From: Fibrobacter succinogenes
Lineage (GTDB): Bacteria; Fibrobacterota; Fibrobacteria; Fibrobacterales; Fibrobacteraceae
Direction: 5' to 3'
DNA: 64,000 bases
Assembly (NCBI GenBank): GCA_902800815.1
Contig: CADCGB010000004.1
Location: forward strand, 154,500 to 218,499
Shown: positions 16,190 to 24,257 of the stretch, piece by piece
Layout of the letters: the number at the start of each line of letters is the position of its first letter
How positions within the stretch are numbered: position 1 is the first letter of the stretch
Translations under genes and position numbers: made by a program
Notes under the pieces: model-generated
Databases searched by the model: none
Told to the model about the DNA's origin: nothing
Seen by the model: only the letters and a program-made list of their open reading frames with translations

Positions 16190-17194
16190 ATGTTTAGACT
16201 TGTTGGCCGTGTGGCTGTGGCCTTGCTTATTGTTGCAGAATTTTCGTTTGCGGATACCGTAATCAAGGATAACCGTGACGGGAAAATGTACAAGACTCTT
16301 GCGTCGGGCAATTTGAACTGGTTTACCGACAATCTCTCTTACAGAAAACTGGCCTCGTTTACTGATAATGGCGGAGCACCGTATTACAAGCAGTCAACCT
16401 GGAAAGCCGCGTGCCCGGTAGGGACGCACGTACCCGATATTCAGGAATGGACTGTTTTTGCGAAGGACCGCTTTACTGGCCCCCGTAAGCTTTCGAATGT
16501 GAAGTCCTTTGCGGGCAAGACGCGCGGTTTTTATGACAGCGAAGATGCGAAAAAGATTCAGGGTAAGGATGCCGCGTACTTTGCGGTGAGCGACCCCAAT
16601 GGCGTGCGCGCGATGATGCTCGACGTGAAGCGTGGTAACGCGAAGATGGTGGAACTCCCGGCGGGTGCGATAACGACGGTGCGTTGCGTGAGCGAGAGAA
16701 ACTTCTATGCCGAAAAGAACGTGGACGAAAAGAAGATGGTACTTACCGACCCGCGTGACGGCAAGACCTACAAGGTGGAACTGCGTGGCGAAAATAAACT
16801 CTGGATGGTGACGAACCTTAAGTTTAGCCTAACGAGCGCAAGGCAGTGCCTGCTCGAGGATACCACGTTCTGCAAAAAATTCGGGCGCTTCTACAACTAC
16901 AACGATGCCAAGAAGGCTTGCCCTGCGGGCTGGCACTTGCCCGATGACGGCGAGTGGCGCGATTTTCAGAAGGACCGCGAAAAGCTCAATTGGGAAACTA
17001 TCGGCCGTGGCGGTTGCAAGGACTGGGACGGCTACTGCAATAGCGAACTGACCGGGCACTACTGGTCTTCGACCTCCATCATGAAGAACACCGGACGTTC
17101 CTGGGAGTTCAGGCGGCAGGCGAAGAGCATCGACCGTACCGACCAGAATGTGCAGAAGGGCCTTTATGTTAGATGTGTAACGGAGCTGGAATAA
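16190..17194 (+). CDS. Secreted protein with two Fibrobacter major paralogous (FISUMP) domains
   Basis: A 334-residue exported protein. The start at 16190 is preferred because it has an AGAGGTG ribosome-binding site and gives a compact signal peptide (VGRVAVALLIVAEFSFA); an in-frame ATG at 16157 has no such site. Domain 1 (residues about 25-165) begins KDNRDGKMYKTL; domain 2 (about 170-330) begins TDPRDGKTYKVEL and contains ACPAGWHLPDDGEW and the end motif GLYVRCVTELE. These are landmarks of the FISUMP domain, abundant in Fibrobacter and of unknown function, possibly carbohydrate-related. The stop codon overlaps the next ATG (TAATG), so the CAP lipoprotein is translationally coupled. Confidence 0.85.
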   Translation: MFRLVGRVAVALLIVAEFSFADTVIKDNRDGKMYKTLASGNLNWFTDNLSYRKLASFTDNGGAPYYKQSTWKAACPVGTHVPDIQEWTVFAKDRFTGPRKLSNVKSFAGKTRGFYDSEDAKKIQGKDAAYFAVSDPNGVRAMMLDVKRGNAKMVELPAGAITTVRCVSERNFYAEKNVDEKKMVLTDPRDGKTYKVELRGENKLWMVTNLKFSLTSARQCLLEDTTFCKKFGRFYNYNDAKKACPAGWHLPDDGEWRDFQKDREKLNWETIGRGGCKDWDGYCNSELTGHYWSSTSIMKNTGRSWEFRRQAKSIDRTDQNVQKGLYVRCVTELE

Positions 17195-18009
17195 TGAACA
17201 AGAAACTTAGTTTGTTTAAAATCTGTGCGGCGGTTGCTGTCGCGGCATTCTTTGCGTCGGGCTGTTCCGACGATTCCTCGGCAAACTGTGCGGGGAGTTG
17301 CGTCGATACTGGCGATACCATTGACATTACCATCCCTGGCGATGAAGGCTCGGGTGGCAAGACTGAGGGCGCTTCCAGCGAATCCAAGTCCAGTGCGAAC
17401 GATGCGGTAAGCAGTGCCGGCGAGAAAACTCCTGCGAGCAGTGCTGGTGAAAAGGCTCCCGAGAGTTCCTCTGCGAAGGAGGAGGCTGCGGCATCGAGCA
17501 CGGCTGATCCCGTGTCTAGTGCGGCGGAACCCGCTTCAAGCGATAGCAAACCCGCAAGTTCCGAGACGGTATCGGAAGATTGGCGTGACTACTGCCTCGA
17601 GGTGGTGAACGCAAAGCGCGCGACGGAAGACTTGCCGCCCCTGGTGCGCGCGACGGCAGAACGCGAAAAATGCGTGGTGACGCAGGCGATGGACGACATG
17701 GTGGCCGGCAAGGGCCACGCGAATTTCGGGGACTGCGGCGAGTCAGCGCAGAATACCGGCCCGAATGTCCAGACGCAATACTACAGTACCGAGAAGAAGA
17801 TTGTCGATACCTACGTGAACATGATGTGGGACGACGAGAAGAAACTCGTGACCAGCGGGGAACGCGACCCGGACAGCAAGGACGACTACCCCTACATCGG
17901 GCACTACCTGAACATGAAGAACACGAAGTACAAGTCGCTCGCCTGCGGGATTGCCTACAGTACGGACGGCAAGAAGGCGTGGTTCAACATGAACTTCTAT
18001 GGTAATTAG
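17194..18009 (+). CDS. CAP/SCP-superfamily lipoprotein with serine-rich linker
   Basis: A 271-residue lipoprotein: lipobox FASGC (Cys24), a Ser/Ala/Glu-rich linker of about 100 residues with repeated SSAGEK-like units, and a C-terminal domain of about 145 residues. The domain shows CAP-superfamily features: a first helix with CLEVVNAKRATEDLPPLV, HANFGDCGESAQN near residue 178, MMWDDEKK, and GHYLNMKNTKYKSLACGIAY near the end. CAP proteins act outside the cell as lipid-binding or peptidase-like modules. It is coupled to the FISUMP gene upstream by a one-base overlap and followed by a terminator. Confidence 0.82.
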   Translation: MNKKLSLFKICAAVAVAAFFASGCSDDSSANCAGSCVDTGDTIDITIPGDEGSGGKTEGASSESKSSANDAVSSAGEKTPASSAGEKAPESSSAKEEAAASSTADPVSSAAEPASSDSKPASSETVSEDWRDYCLEVVNAKRATEDLPPLVRATAEREKCVVTQAMDDMVAGKGHANFGDCGESAQNTGPNVQTQYYSTEKKIVDTYVNMMWDDEKKLVTSGERDPDSKDDYPYIGHYLNMKNTKYKSLACGIAYSTDGKKAWFNMNFYGN

Positions 18010-18048
18010 TGGCCTGCGCGACAACCGCTCGCGACTACTATGAATGAC

Positions 18049-18080
18049 AAAAAGGCCCCGGCGATTGCCGGAGCCTTTTA
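18049..18080 (+). terminator. Bidirectional terminator between the CAP gene and fusA
   Basis: AAAAAGGCCCCGGC and GCCGGAGCCTTTT form a strong stem around GATT. It serves the convergent CAP lipoprotein (+) and fusA (-) transcripts, because both flanks give T-rich runs. Confidence 0.85.
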
Positions 18081-18099
18081 AGCTTTTGGGGCTTAAGAA

Positions 18100-20214
18100 T
18101 TAACCTCTCTGGTTAACCTTGTCGCCGTACTTCTTGATGAGTTCTTCCTGGATGTTGCGCGGCACCGGAGAGTACTTGCAGAATTCCATGGTGAACTCGG
18201 CCTTGCCCTGAGTCATGGAGCGGAGGTCGGTAGCATAACCGAACATTTCGGAAAGCGGGACTTCGGCGGTGATGGTCGTCGTGCCGAGTTCTTCGCTCGT
18301 ACCGGTGATGGTACCGCGACGCTGGGAGACGTTACCAACAACGTTGCCCTGGAATTCGGTCGGGGTGGCGATTTCGACCTTCATGATCGGTTCGAGAATC
18401 TGGGCGCCTGCCTTGGCGAAAGCTTCGCGGAAGGCCATACGGGCACAAATCTGGAACGCCATGTCAGAGGAGTCCACCGGGTGGAACGCACCGTCCTGAA
18501 CTTCCATTTCGATACCCACGACCGGGAAGCCGATGAGGGAACCGGCCTGCATGCAGCTCTGGAAGCCCTTGTCGCAAGACGGGATGTATTCCTTAGGAAT
18601 GCGGCCGCCGACGACGGAGTTCACGAAGTTGTAGACCTTTTCGGAGTCGCCTTCGACAGGCATCGGGCGCATCACGCCGGACATCTTAGCGAACTGACCC
18701 GAACCACCGGTCTGCTTCTTGTGGGTGTATTCGAACTTGGCTTCGCGAGTAATGGTTTCGCGGTAGGCCACCTGCGGGGCACCGGTCTGCACGTCCACGT
18801 GGTATTCGCGGCGCATACGTTCGATGTACACGTCGAGGTGGAGTTCGCCCATACCCTTGATGATGGTTTCGCCGGATTCCTTGTTGACTTCGACCTGGAA
18901 CGTCGGGTCTTCCTTGGTGAAGCGGTTGAGGGCCTTGGACATGTTGTCGAGGTCATCGCGGTTCTTGGCTTCGATCACGAGCTCGATCACGGGGTTCGGC
19001 ACGTGCATGGAAGTCATGTTGTAGTGGTTCTTGCCGTCGGTGAAGGTCGTACCGGAAGCACAGTCGATACCGAACAGTGCAACGATGTCGCCGGCGCCGG
19101 CTTCGGTGATGTCCACCATTTCGTCAGCGTGCATACGCACGAGACGGCCCACGGACACCTTCTTGGTGGTGGCCATGTTGGTGATCATGTCGCCCTTCCT
19201 GAGGGTACCCTGGTACACGCGGACGTAGGTGAGCTGGCCGTAGCGGTCGTTCACGAGCTTGAACGCGTAGCAAACGAGCGGTGCGTTGTCTTCGCTCTTG
19301 AGGATGACTTCGGCTTCGTTGTTGTCGAGGTCGAGGGCCTTGTTTTCAACGTCGGTCGGGCAGGGGAGGTAGTCGATGACACCGTCGAGGAGCTTCTGCA
19401 CGCCAATGTTCTTGTGGGCGGAACCCATGAACACCGGGGTAATTTCGAGGCGGATGGTGGCTTCGCGGATGGTCTTCTTGATGAGGGCCTTGTCGATCTG
19501 GTCCACACCGTACTGGCCTTCCATGGCCTTTTCCATGATTTCGTCGCTGTAGTCAGCGCAGCAGTCAACGAGCTTTTCACGGTATTCGTTAGCCTGGTCG
19601 ACGAGTTCGGCCGGGATTTCCTTTTCGATCATGTCGTCGCCGTTGGCGCCTTCGAAGTAGTAGGCCTTCATTTCGACGAGGTCGACCACGCCCTTCAGTT
19701 GGTCTTCGAGACCTATAGGAATCTGCATCACGCAGGGCTTGTGGTTGAGCTTTTCCTTGAGCATCACGGCCACGCGGAGCGGGTTTGCACCGGAGCGGTC
19801 GCACTTGTTGACGAACACCACGCGCGGCACATGGTAGCGCTTCATCTGGCGGTCAACGGTAATAGACTGGGACTGGACGCCTTCCACACCGGTCAGAACG
19901 AGGATAGCACCGTCCAACACGCGGAGAGAACGTTCCACTTCGATCGTGAAGTCCACGTGCCCCGGGGTATCGATGATGTTGATGGAGTCCTGTTCACCGC
20001 TCTTGGTGTGGGTCCAGTTTGCGAAGGTGGCAGCAGACTGAATCGTGATGCCGCGTTCGCGTTCAAGTTCCATGGAGTCCATCGTGGCACCGACGCCGTC
20101 TTTACCACGAACTTCGTGGATAGCGTGGTAGAGGATACGTTCGGTAAGGGTAGTCTTACCGGAGTCGATGTGGGCAGAAATACCAATATTTCTGTGCTTT
20201 TCTATGTTTTTCAT
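18100..20214 (-). CDS. fusA: Elongation factor G
   Basis: EF-G drives ribosomal translocation and, with RRF, recycling. The 704-residue protein has all G motifs: [12 protein letters not shown] (G1), [10 protein letters not shown] (G2), DTPGHVDFT (G3) and [10 protein letters not shown] (G4), followed by domains II-V with the [18 protein letters not shown] segment near residue 458. G1 reads DSGKT where the common bacterial EF-G has DAGKT; the serine form is typical of the subgroup shared by mitochondrial EFG1 and some spirochaetes and planctomycetes. It is not in the usual str operon here: neighbours are envelope genes. Its own promoter is clear, with a leader of about 40 bases and no strong ribosome-binding site. 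Confidence 0.97.
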   Translation of the reverse strand: MKNIEKHRNIGISAHIDSGKTTLTERILYHAIHEVRGKDGVGATMDSMELERERGITIQSAATFANWTHTKSGEQDSINIIDTPGHVDFTIEVERSLRVLDGAILVLTGVEGVQSQSITVDRQMKRYHVPRVVFVNKCDRSGANPLRVAVMLKEKLNHKPCVMQIPIGLEDQLKGVVDLVEMKAYYFEGANGDDMIEKEIPAELVDQANEYREKLVDCCADYSDEIMEKAMEGQYGVDQIDKALIKKTIREATIRLEITPVFMGSAHKNIGVQKLLDGVIDYLPCPTDVENKALDLDNNEAEVILKSEDNAPLVCYAFKLVNDRYGQLTYVRVYQGTLRKGDMITNMATTKKVSVGRLVRMHADEMVDITEAGAGDIVALFGIDCASGTTFTDGKNHYNMTSMHVPNPVIELVIEAKNRDDLDNMSKALNRFTKEDPTFQVEVNKESGETIIKGMGELHLDVYIERMRREYHVDVQTGAPQVAYRETITREAKFEYTHKKQTGGSGQFAKMSGVMRPMPVEGDSEKVYNFVNSVVGGRIPKEYIPSCDKGFQSCMQAGSLIGFPVVGIEMEVQDGAFHPVDSSDMAFQICARMAFREAFAKAGAQILEPIMKVEIATPTEFQGNVVGNVSQRRGTITGTSEELGTTTITAEVPLSEMFGYATDLRSMTQGKAEFTMEFCKYSPVPRNIQEELIKKYGDKVNQRG

Positions 20215-20256
20215 ATTTTATTCCACTAATGGAGTTGATGTTTTAAAGTTTGCGCC

Positions 20257-20287
20257 CAAAGATAGAAAAAATTGCCCCCGTTCTCAA
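20257..20287 (-). promoter_or_regulatory. fusA promoter (TTG-N20-TATCTTTG)
   Basis: Minus-strand TTG at 20285-20287 and TATCTTTG at 20257-20264, 20 bases apart. A highly expressed translation gene with this exact arrangement is good evidence for the local promoter consensus. Confidence 0.65.
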
Positions 20288-20339
20288 GGGGGGCTAGTCT
20301 GTGGTTTTGGCCAATTATGGCTATTTTGACTGAATTTGC

Positions 20340-20999
20340 CTAGATTTCAGTTTTTTCTTCGTCAGTTTTCTCGGAAGAAGCTGTTTCGCCGGGCTCTTTG
20401 GGTGTTTCGTCCTGGTCCGCGAGCGCCTTGAAGTAGGCGATGGCGGTCTTGCCGACTTCCTTCGTGTCGAAATACGCGTAGGCTCCGTTCCCGATGGCGC
20501 CAATAGCGGGGATGGCCCGCAGGAGCGACTTGCTCACGAACTTGGAGGAAATCTTGATGCCGATTTTTTCGACAATCTTCTTGAGGGCGGTCGTGGAAAG
20601 CTTCTGCACCACGATGCGGCTCCCGGTACGGACGGCAACATCGCGCAGGAGCGATGCCGCACTGTGCCGGAACAGGCACCAGACCATCGCCTCGCGGGTC
20701 AGGAGGGCAATCTTGCCGTAACTGGCGGCAATGTCGGCCACAAGTTGCGCCTGTATGCGCCAGATGGCGGCAATGTCGGGGATGGCGGTAAGGATTCCCG
20801 TGAACCCGGCCGGTATGGAGAGCGTGCCACTTACGGTCGCGGCCTTGAACGTGGCCTGCTGGATGAGCATGTTTGCCCTTTTCTCGGGGTCTATCGCCGA
20901 AACGTGCAGGGAGTCCGGAATGTTCGTAATAAGGTCAAAAATGATATTTATGGCCTTTTCCTTTAGTTTGTCCATAGTCTGTTTCTTGCTCTCGGACAT
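20340..20999 (-). CDS. EcsC-family protein
   Basis: A 219-residue protein resembling the EcsC family: a helix around residue 50-90 (TFKAATVSGTLSIPAGFTG, then ILTAIPDIAAIWRIQAQLV) and a second hydrophobic helical region around AIPAIGAIGNGAYAYFDTK near residue 170. EcsC proteins are named from the ecs operon of Bacillus but have no settled function; many are associated with membranes or with proteins under stress control. The Glu/Lys/Thr-rich tail looks disordered. An AAGGAGTACCCC ribosome-binding site supports the start. It is monocistronic between fusA and a divergent surface-protein gene. Confidence 0.7.
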   Translation of the reverse strand: MSESKKQTMDKLKEKAINIIFDLITNIPDSLHVSAIDPEKRANMLIQQATFKAATVSGTLSIPAGFTGILTAIPDIAAIWRIQAQLVADIAASYGKIALLTREAMVWCLFRHSAASLLRDVAVRTGSRIVVQKLSTTALKKIVEKIGIKISSKFVSKSLLRAIPAIGAIGNGAYAYFDTKEVGKTAIAYFKALADQDETPKEPGETASSEKTDEEKTEI

Positions 21000-21128
21000 G
21001 GGGTACTCCTTGTAAAAGCTATGTACAGAATATAATAAAATAAGCGGTTTTGGCTTGCAGATAGTCTTTTTTGCCTGCCTGCAGCGGTATTCTTAGCGAA
21101 GGTGCTAGAAAAGATGTAAATTTATACC

Positions 21129-22490
21129 ATGAAACGTTTTGCATTTGCTGTAACTTTCGCATGCGCTTGTGCTGCCTTTGCCGACCCGACCGCATCCATT
21201 TTCGTGAAGGATGCCGAGGAATTTCAGGCCATCCAGAAGGAACTTGACCAGTTGAAGTCCGGGTTGGGTCAGTCAAACCCCGAACTGGACTCCCTGTGGG
21301 AGAGGGCGAACCATATCGCCAAGATGAACGACCGATGCTCCATGATTTCTATCAACGAGGTCCTGGATGATGAATGTAGCCACTTTTATGCTGTAGAGCT
21401 CCCCGAATTCGAAACCAAGTATATGGAAGTGACTGGCGAACTCCGCCTGGGCTTCATGACGATGGGCAACTCCCTGGCCGAGCGTACGGAACAGATCAAG
21501 GCGTGTGCCTCGGCTCTTGGTGGAATCCTGGTTTCCAAGGAACAGCTGGTCAAGTTGAACGGTACGGTCGACCTGGAACCGCTCACCTTCGATGGGGCCT
21601 TTGACGCAACTTACAACTTTAACCTGTTCTTTGATTCCGAACGTATGGAACAGCAGAAGCGCATGATGGAACGCTGGCTTTCGAAGTGTAGCGATATCGT
21701 GCTCCGTAAGTCCGGTGACGAGTATGCCCCGCTGTTCCTGCAGTCCGTGACGCAGATAAACGACTCCCTTGACCGCGTGAACGCGAACATAAAGATTGTG
21801 ATGAACTCGAAGAGCCTGGGCTTTTATCTGGACTTGAACAAGCCCATTTCGGGTGCGTACTACTTGAACGGCGTACAGCTGTTCAACGTGAATTCGCTGC
21901 CGAGGGGGCGCAGGTACTCGCACCTTGTGGTGGATATCCCCAACAAGATTGTGAAGCTGCCCTTGGGTAACAACGGTAACATGCAGAACTTCAAGGGCCG
22001 TGTGGAGTTTACCTCGGTCTACCAGGAGAAGGACCTTGTCGGCCGCTGGGCGTGGAATTTCGCTAAGAAAAAGAATAATGCCCAGAGTGCAAGTGTGGCG
22101 AAGGCGAAGGGCGAGATAACGGAAACCGCCGTGGAAGGTGCCGCAGCGGACCTGCCCCCGGAATCGTCTGAGGCCCAGGTGGCCGCATCTGCGGCTGCGA
22201 CCGATGCTGCCGAAGCGGGTGAGGCTCCCGCAAGCAACGACGGCGCAAAGTCTTCGTTCAAGATTAAATGGGTGCCGGTTGCGATTTCTGCCGCCGTGGC
22301 TGTGGGCGGAGGTGTAATGGCCGCTGTGTTCAACAGCAAGGCGAAGAGCGAACGCGACAAGAAGCCGAAGACCGCCGAAGAGTACGGCAAGATTTGTGAC
22401 AACATTGACAATGCACAGACGATGCGTGCCGTGGGCCTTGGCATTATGGGCCTCGGCATAGTGGGCATTGGCGTGAGTTTCTTGTTCTAG
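21129..22490 (+). CDS. Exported protein of unknown family with C-terminal membrane segments
   Basis: A 453-residue protein with signal peptide (FAFAVTFACACAAFA, cleavage near residue 18). The main part is mixed alpha/beta with a Gln/Leu-rich helix near residue 32 and a compact region YYLNGVQLFNVNSLPRGRRY near residue 240. An Ala/Glu-rich linker of about 60 residues follows, then a hydrophobic segment (VAISAAVAVGGGVMAAVF) and a second one at the C-terminus (VGLGIMGLGIVGIGVSFLF). No known domain was recognised. TAAATT lies 6 bases before the ATG and there is no ribosome-binding site. The GH5-fold gene starts 15 bases after the stop, so the two probably form an operon. Confidence 0.72.
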   Translation: MKRFAFAVTFACACAAFADPTASIFVKDAEEFQAIQKELDQLKSGLGQSNPELDSLWERANHIAKMNDRCSMISINEVLDDECSHFYAVELPEFETKYMEVTGELRLGFMTMGNSLAERTEQIKACASALGGILVSKEQLVKLNGTVDLEPLTFDGAFDATYNFNLFFDSERMEQQKRMMERWLSKCSDIVLRKSGDEYAPLFLQSVTQINDSLDRVNANIKIVMNSKSLGFYLDLNKPISGAYYLNGVQLFNVNSLPRGRRYSHLVVDIPNKIVKLPLGNNGNMQNFKGRVEFTSVYQEKDLVGRWAWNFAKKKNNAQSASVAKAKGEITETAVEGAAADLPPESSEAQVAASAAATDAAEAGEAPASNDGAKSSFKIKWVPVAISAAVAVGGGVMAAVFNSKAKSERDKKPKTAEEYGKICDNIDNAQTMRAVGLGIMGLGIVGIGVSFLF

Positions 22491-22505
22491 GGGAGGATGA
22501 TAATT

Positions 22506-24173
22506 ATGAAATCGAAATTGACTCTCGCTTTTGTCATCCCTGCGGCATTCTTTATTGCCGCCTGTACCGACTACCTCGATGAATTCAAGGACGAGTACGA
22601 CGAGACCTTCGCCGCAATCGAAGATCCTTCGTCTAGTGACGATGAAGAGCCGACCTCAAGCGAAACGAAAGCGGAAACGAGTAGTTCTGCAAAATTGAGT
22701 AGCAGTGATAAGGGCTCCGAACCGGCAGACGGATCGAGCAGCTCTGGAAAAGTGGGCTCAAGCAGTTCGACAAAGGGGACTTCTAGCAGTTCGCAAAATA
22801 CATCTTCAGACAGTATGGACGATATCCCGCTTTCTGCCGGGGTTTTCGGAACCTGCAAACCGGTTAGGGCTAACTTTGAACTGGACGAGCGGGTAACTTG
22901 GTCGTTCACTTGGAATACGGAGACTAGTGGACTCTCGTCCGCGGATATCGCCAAGGCAACGCTTAAATGGAGTATGCCGGGTGGTACTCCTGCGACATAT
23001 GACGGCGATGCGAATGATCGCTTTATTGAGACTTCTTATACAACGTCTGGCCCCAAGACTGCGACGGTGTCGGTAACTGCTGGCGGCTCTACGCAGGAAA
23101 TTTCCTGCTCGCCGGTGATGGTGATTCCTGCGACGGAATCGTCCTCCAGTGATTCGAGTTCTCCTGAATTCGCTCCCACTCGCGTGGGGCCTGTTAGCCA
23201 GTATGGCGAATTGATTGCGGGCAAGAACTCGAGTGGCAAGGGACAGATTTACGGCAGTTGCGAAGGTGTCAAGGATGGCGCCGAAGTGCAGGTGCGTGGC
23301 ATGAGCCTTTTTAAGAGTATTGCCTCCGATGCTATGGATTTCTGGACCGAAGAAGGTGTTACGACCATGGTGAATGACATGAACATCCAGATTGTGCGTG
23401 CCCCTATGGCTGTAACTACCGATTCCTGGTCGGAAGAATGGAACGAAATTCAATTAAAAGGTTATTTGGAGGACTCTGATAACCAGAAGTCGTTTGTGAA
23501 AACGGTCGTGGAAGCCGCTATCAAGAATGATATTTATGTGATTATCGACTGGCAATCGGCGGAGAATGACTTGCGGACCAATGATGCCATAAAATTCTTC
23601 AAGGAAATGGCTCAGACATACGGCCAGTACGACAACGTGATTTTCGAACTGCTTTATGAAGTTGATGGTTCAGTGAAGTGGTCTACAATAAAGGATTATG
23701 CGGACCGGATTATCGAGGTTATCCGCGAGTACTCGGATAACTTGATTCTTGTTGCAACTCCGAATTGGAGCCAGCATGTCAATGAGCCGGTAGGTAATGA
23801 AGTAACCGATAGCAAAAATAACACAGCCTATGTCCTTCACTATTGGGCCGGGTCTCACTCTGTGGGGTCCTTTGGACCGGCGGTGGAAACTGCTATGAGC
23901 GCAGGCCTTTCCGTGTTTATTTCGGAATGGGGCACGACCAACACAGATGCTGATGGTAGTATTAATGAAAGCGAGAGTAACCAATGGCAATCTTTTGTCA
24001 ATACGCATAACCTTTCTTGGACAAACTGGTCTGCCTCAAAGAGAACTGCAAGTTCGTCGGCATTCACAAGTAGTGCCAGCAAAACCTCGCTTCAATATAC
24101 GAGGTCGGGTGACCTTGTGAAAGGGTTCCTTGCGTCTAACCCCACGACCTATACGGCCTGCAAGAGCAAATAA
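22506..24173 (+). CDS. GH5-fold (cellulase-like) lipoprotein with altered active-site residues
   Basis: A 555-residue lipoprotein: lipobox FIAAC (Cys20), a serine-rich linker to about residue 100, a beta-sandwich domain (about 105-205), a second Ser patch and a GH5 TIM barrel (about 240-550). The barrel follows endoglucanases of subfamily GH5_2 closely: GMSLFKS, R298 in VRAPM, IIDWQS, VIFELLYEVDG, YVLHYWAGSH, FISEWGTT and SWTNWS. The general acid/base (Glu385) and nucleophile (Glu474) remain. However, the invariant His after DW is Gln350, the Asn of the NEP motif is Tyr384, and the Tyr two residues after the conserved His is Trp447. The ATG at 22506 is chosen because GGGGAGG lies 9 bases upstream. 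It may be a non-catalytic binder or have altered specificity. Confidence 0.85.
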   Translation: MKSKLTLAFVIPAAFFIAACTDYLDEFKDEYDETFAAIEDPSSSDDEEPTSSETKAETSSSAKLSSSDKGSEPADGSSSSGKVGSSSSTKGTSSSSQNTSSDSMDDIPLSAGVFGTCKPVRANFELDERVTWSFTWNTETSGLSSADIAKATLKWSMPGGTPATYDGDANDRFIETSYTTSGPKTATVSVTAGGSTQEISCSPVMVIPATESSSSDSSSPEFAPTRVGPVSQYGELIAGKNSSGKGQIYGSCEGVKDGAEVQVRGMSLFKSIASDAMDFWTEEGVTTMVNDMNIQIVRAPMAVTTDSWSEEWNEIQLKGYLEDSDNQKSFVKTVVEAAIKNDIYVIIDWQSAENDLRTNDAIKFFKEMAQTYGQYDNVIFELLYEVDGSVKWSTIKDYADRIIEVIREYSDNLILVATPNWSQHVNEPVGNEVTDSKNNTAYVLHYWAGSHSVGSFGPAVETAMSAGLSVFISEWGTTNTDADGSINESESNQWQSFVNTHNLSWTNWSASKRTASSSAFTSSASKTSLQYTRSGDLVKGFLASNPTTYTACKSK

Positions 24174-24257
24174 CCTGCGTTGACAGTTTAGCTATTTATG
24201 GTTTTATAGCTCTCCTTGTTGACTTTTAAACAAGGAATGTTTATTTTTATTTGCGAA

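Noticed and set aside
18481..20229. A 580-codon open frame on the plus strand opposite fusA
   Set aside because: Rich in His, Val and Asp with no recognisable domain; it is the antisense shadow of EF-G.
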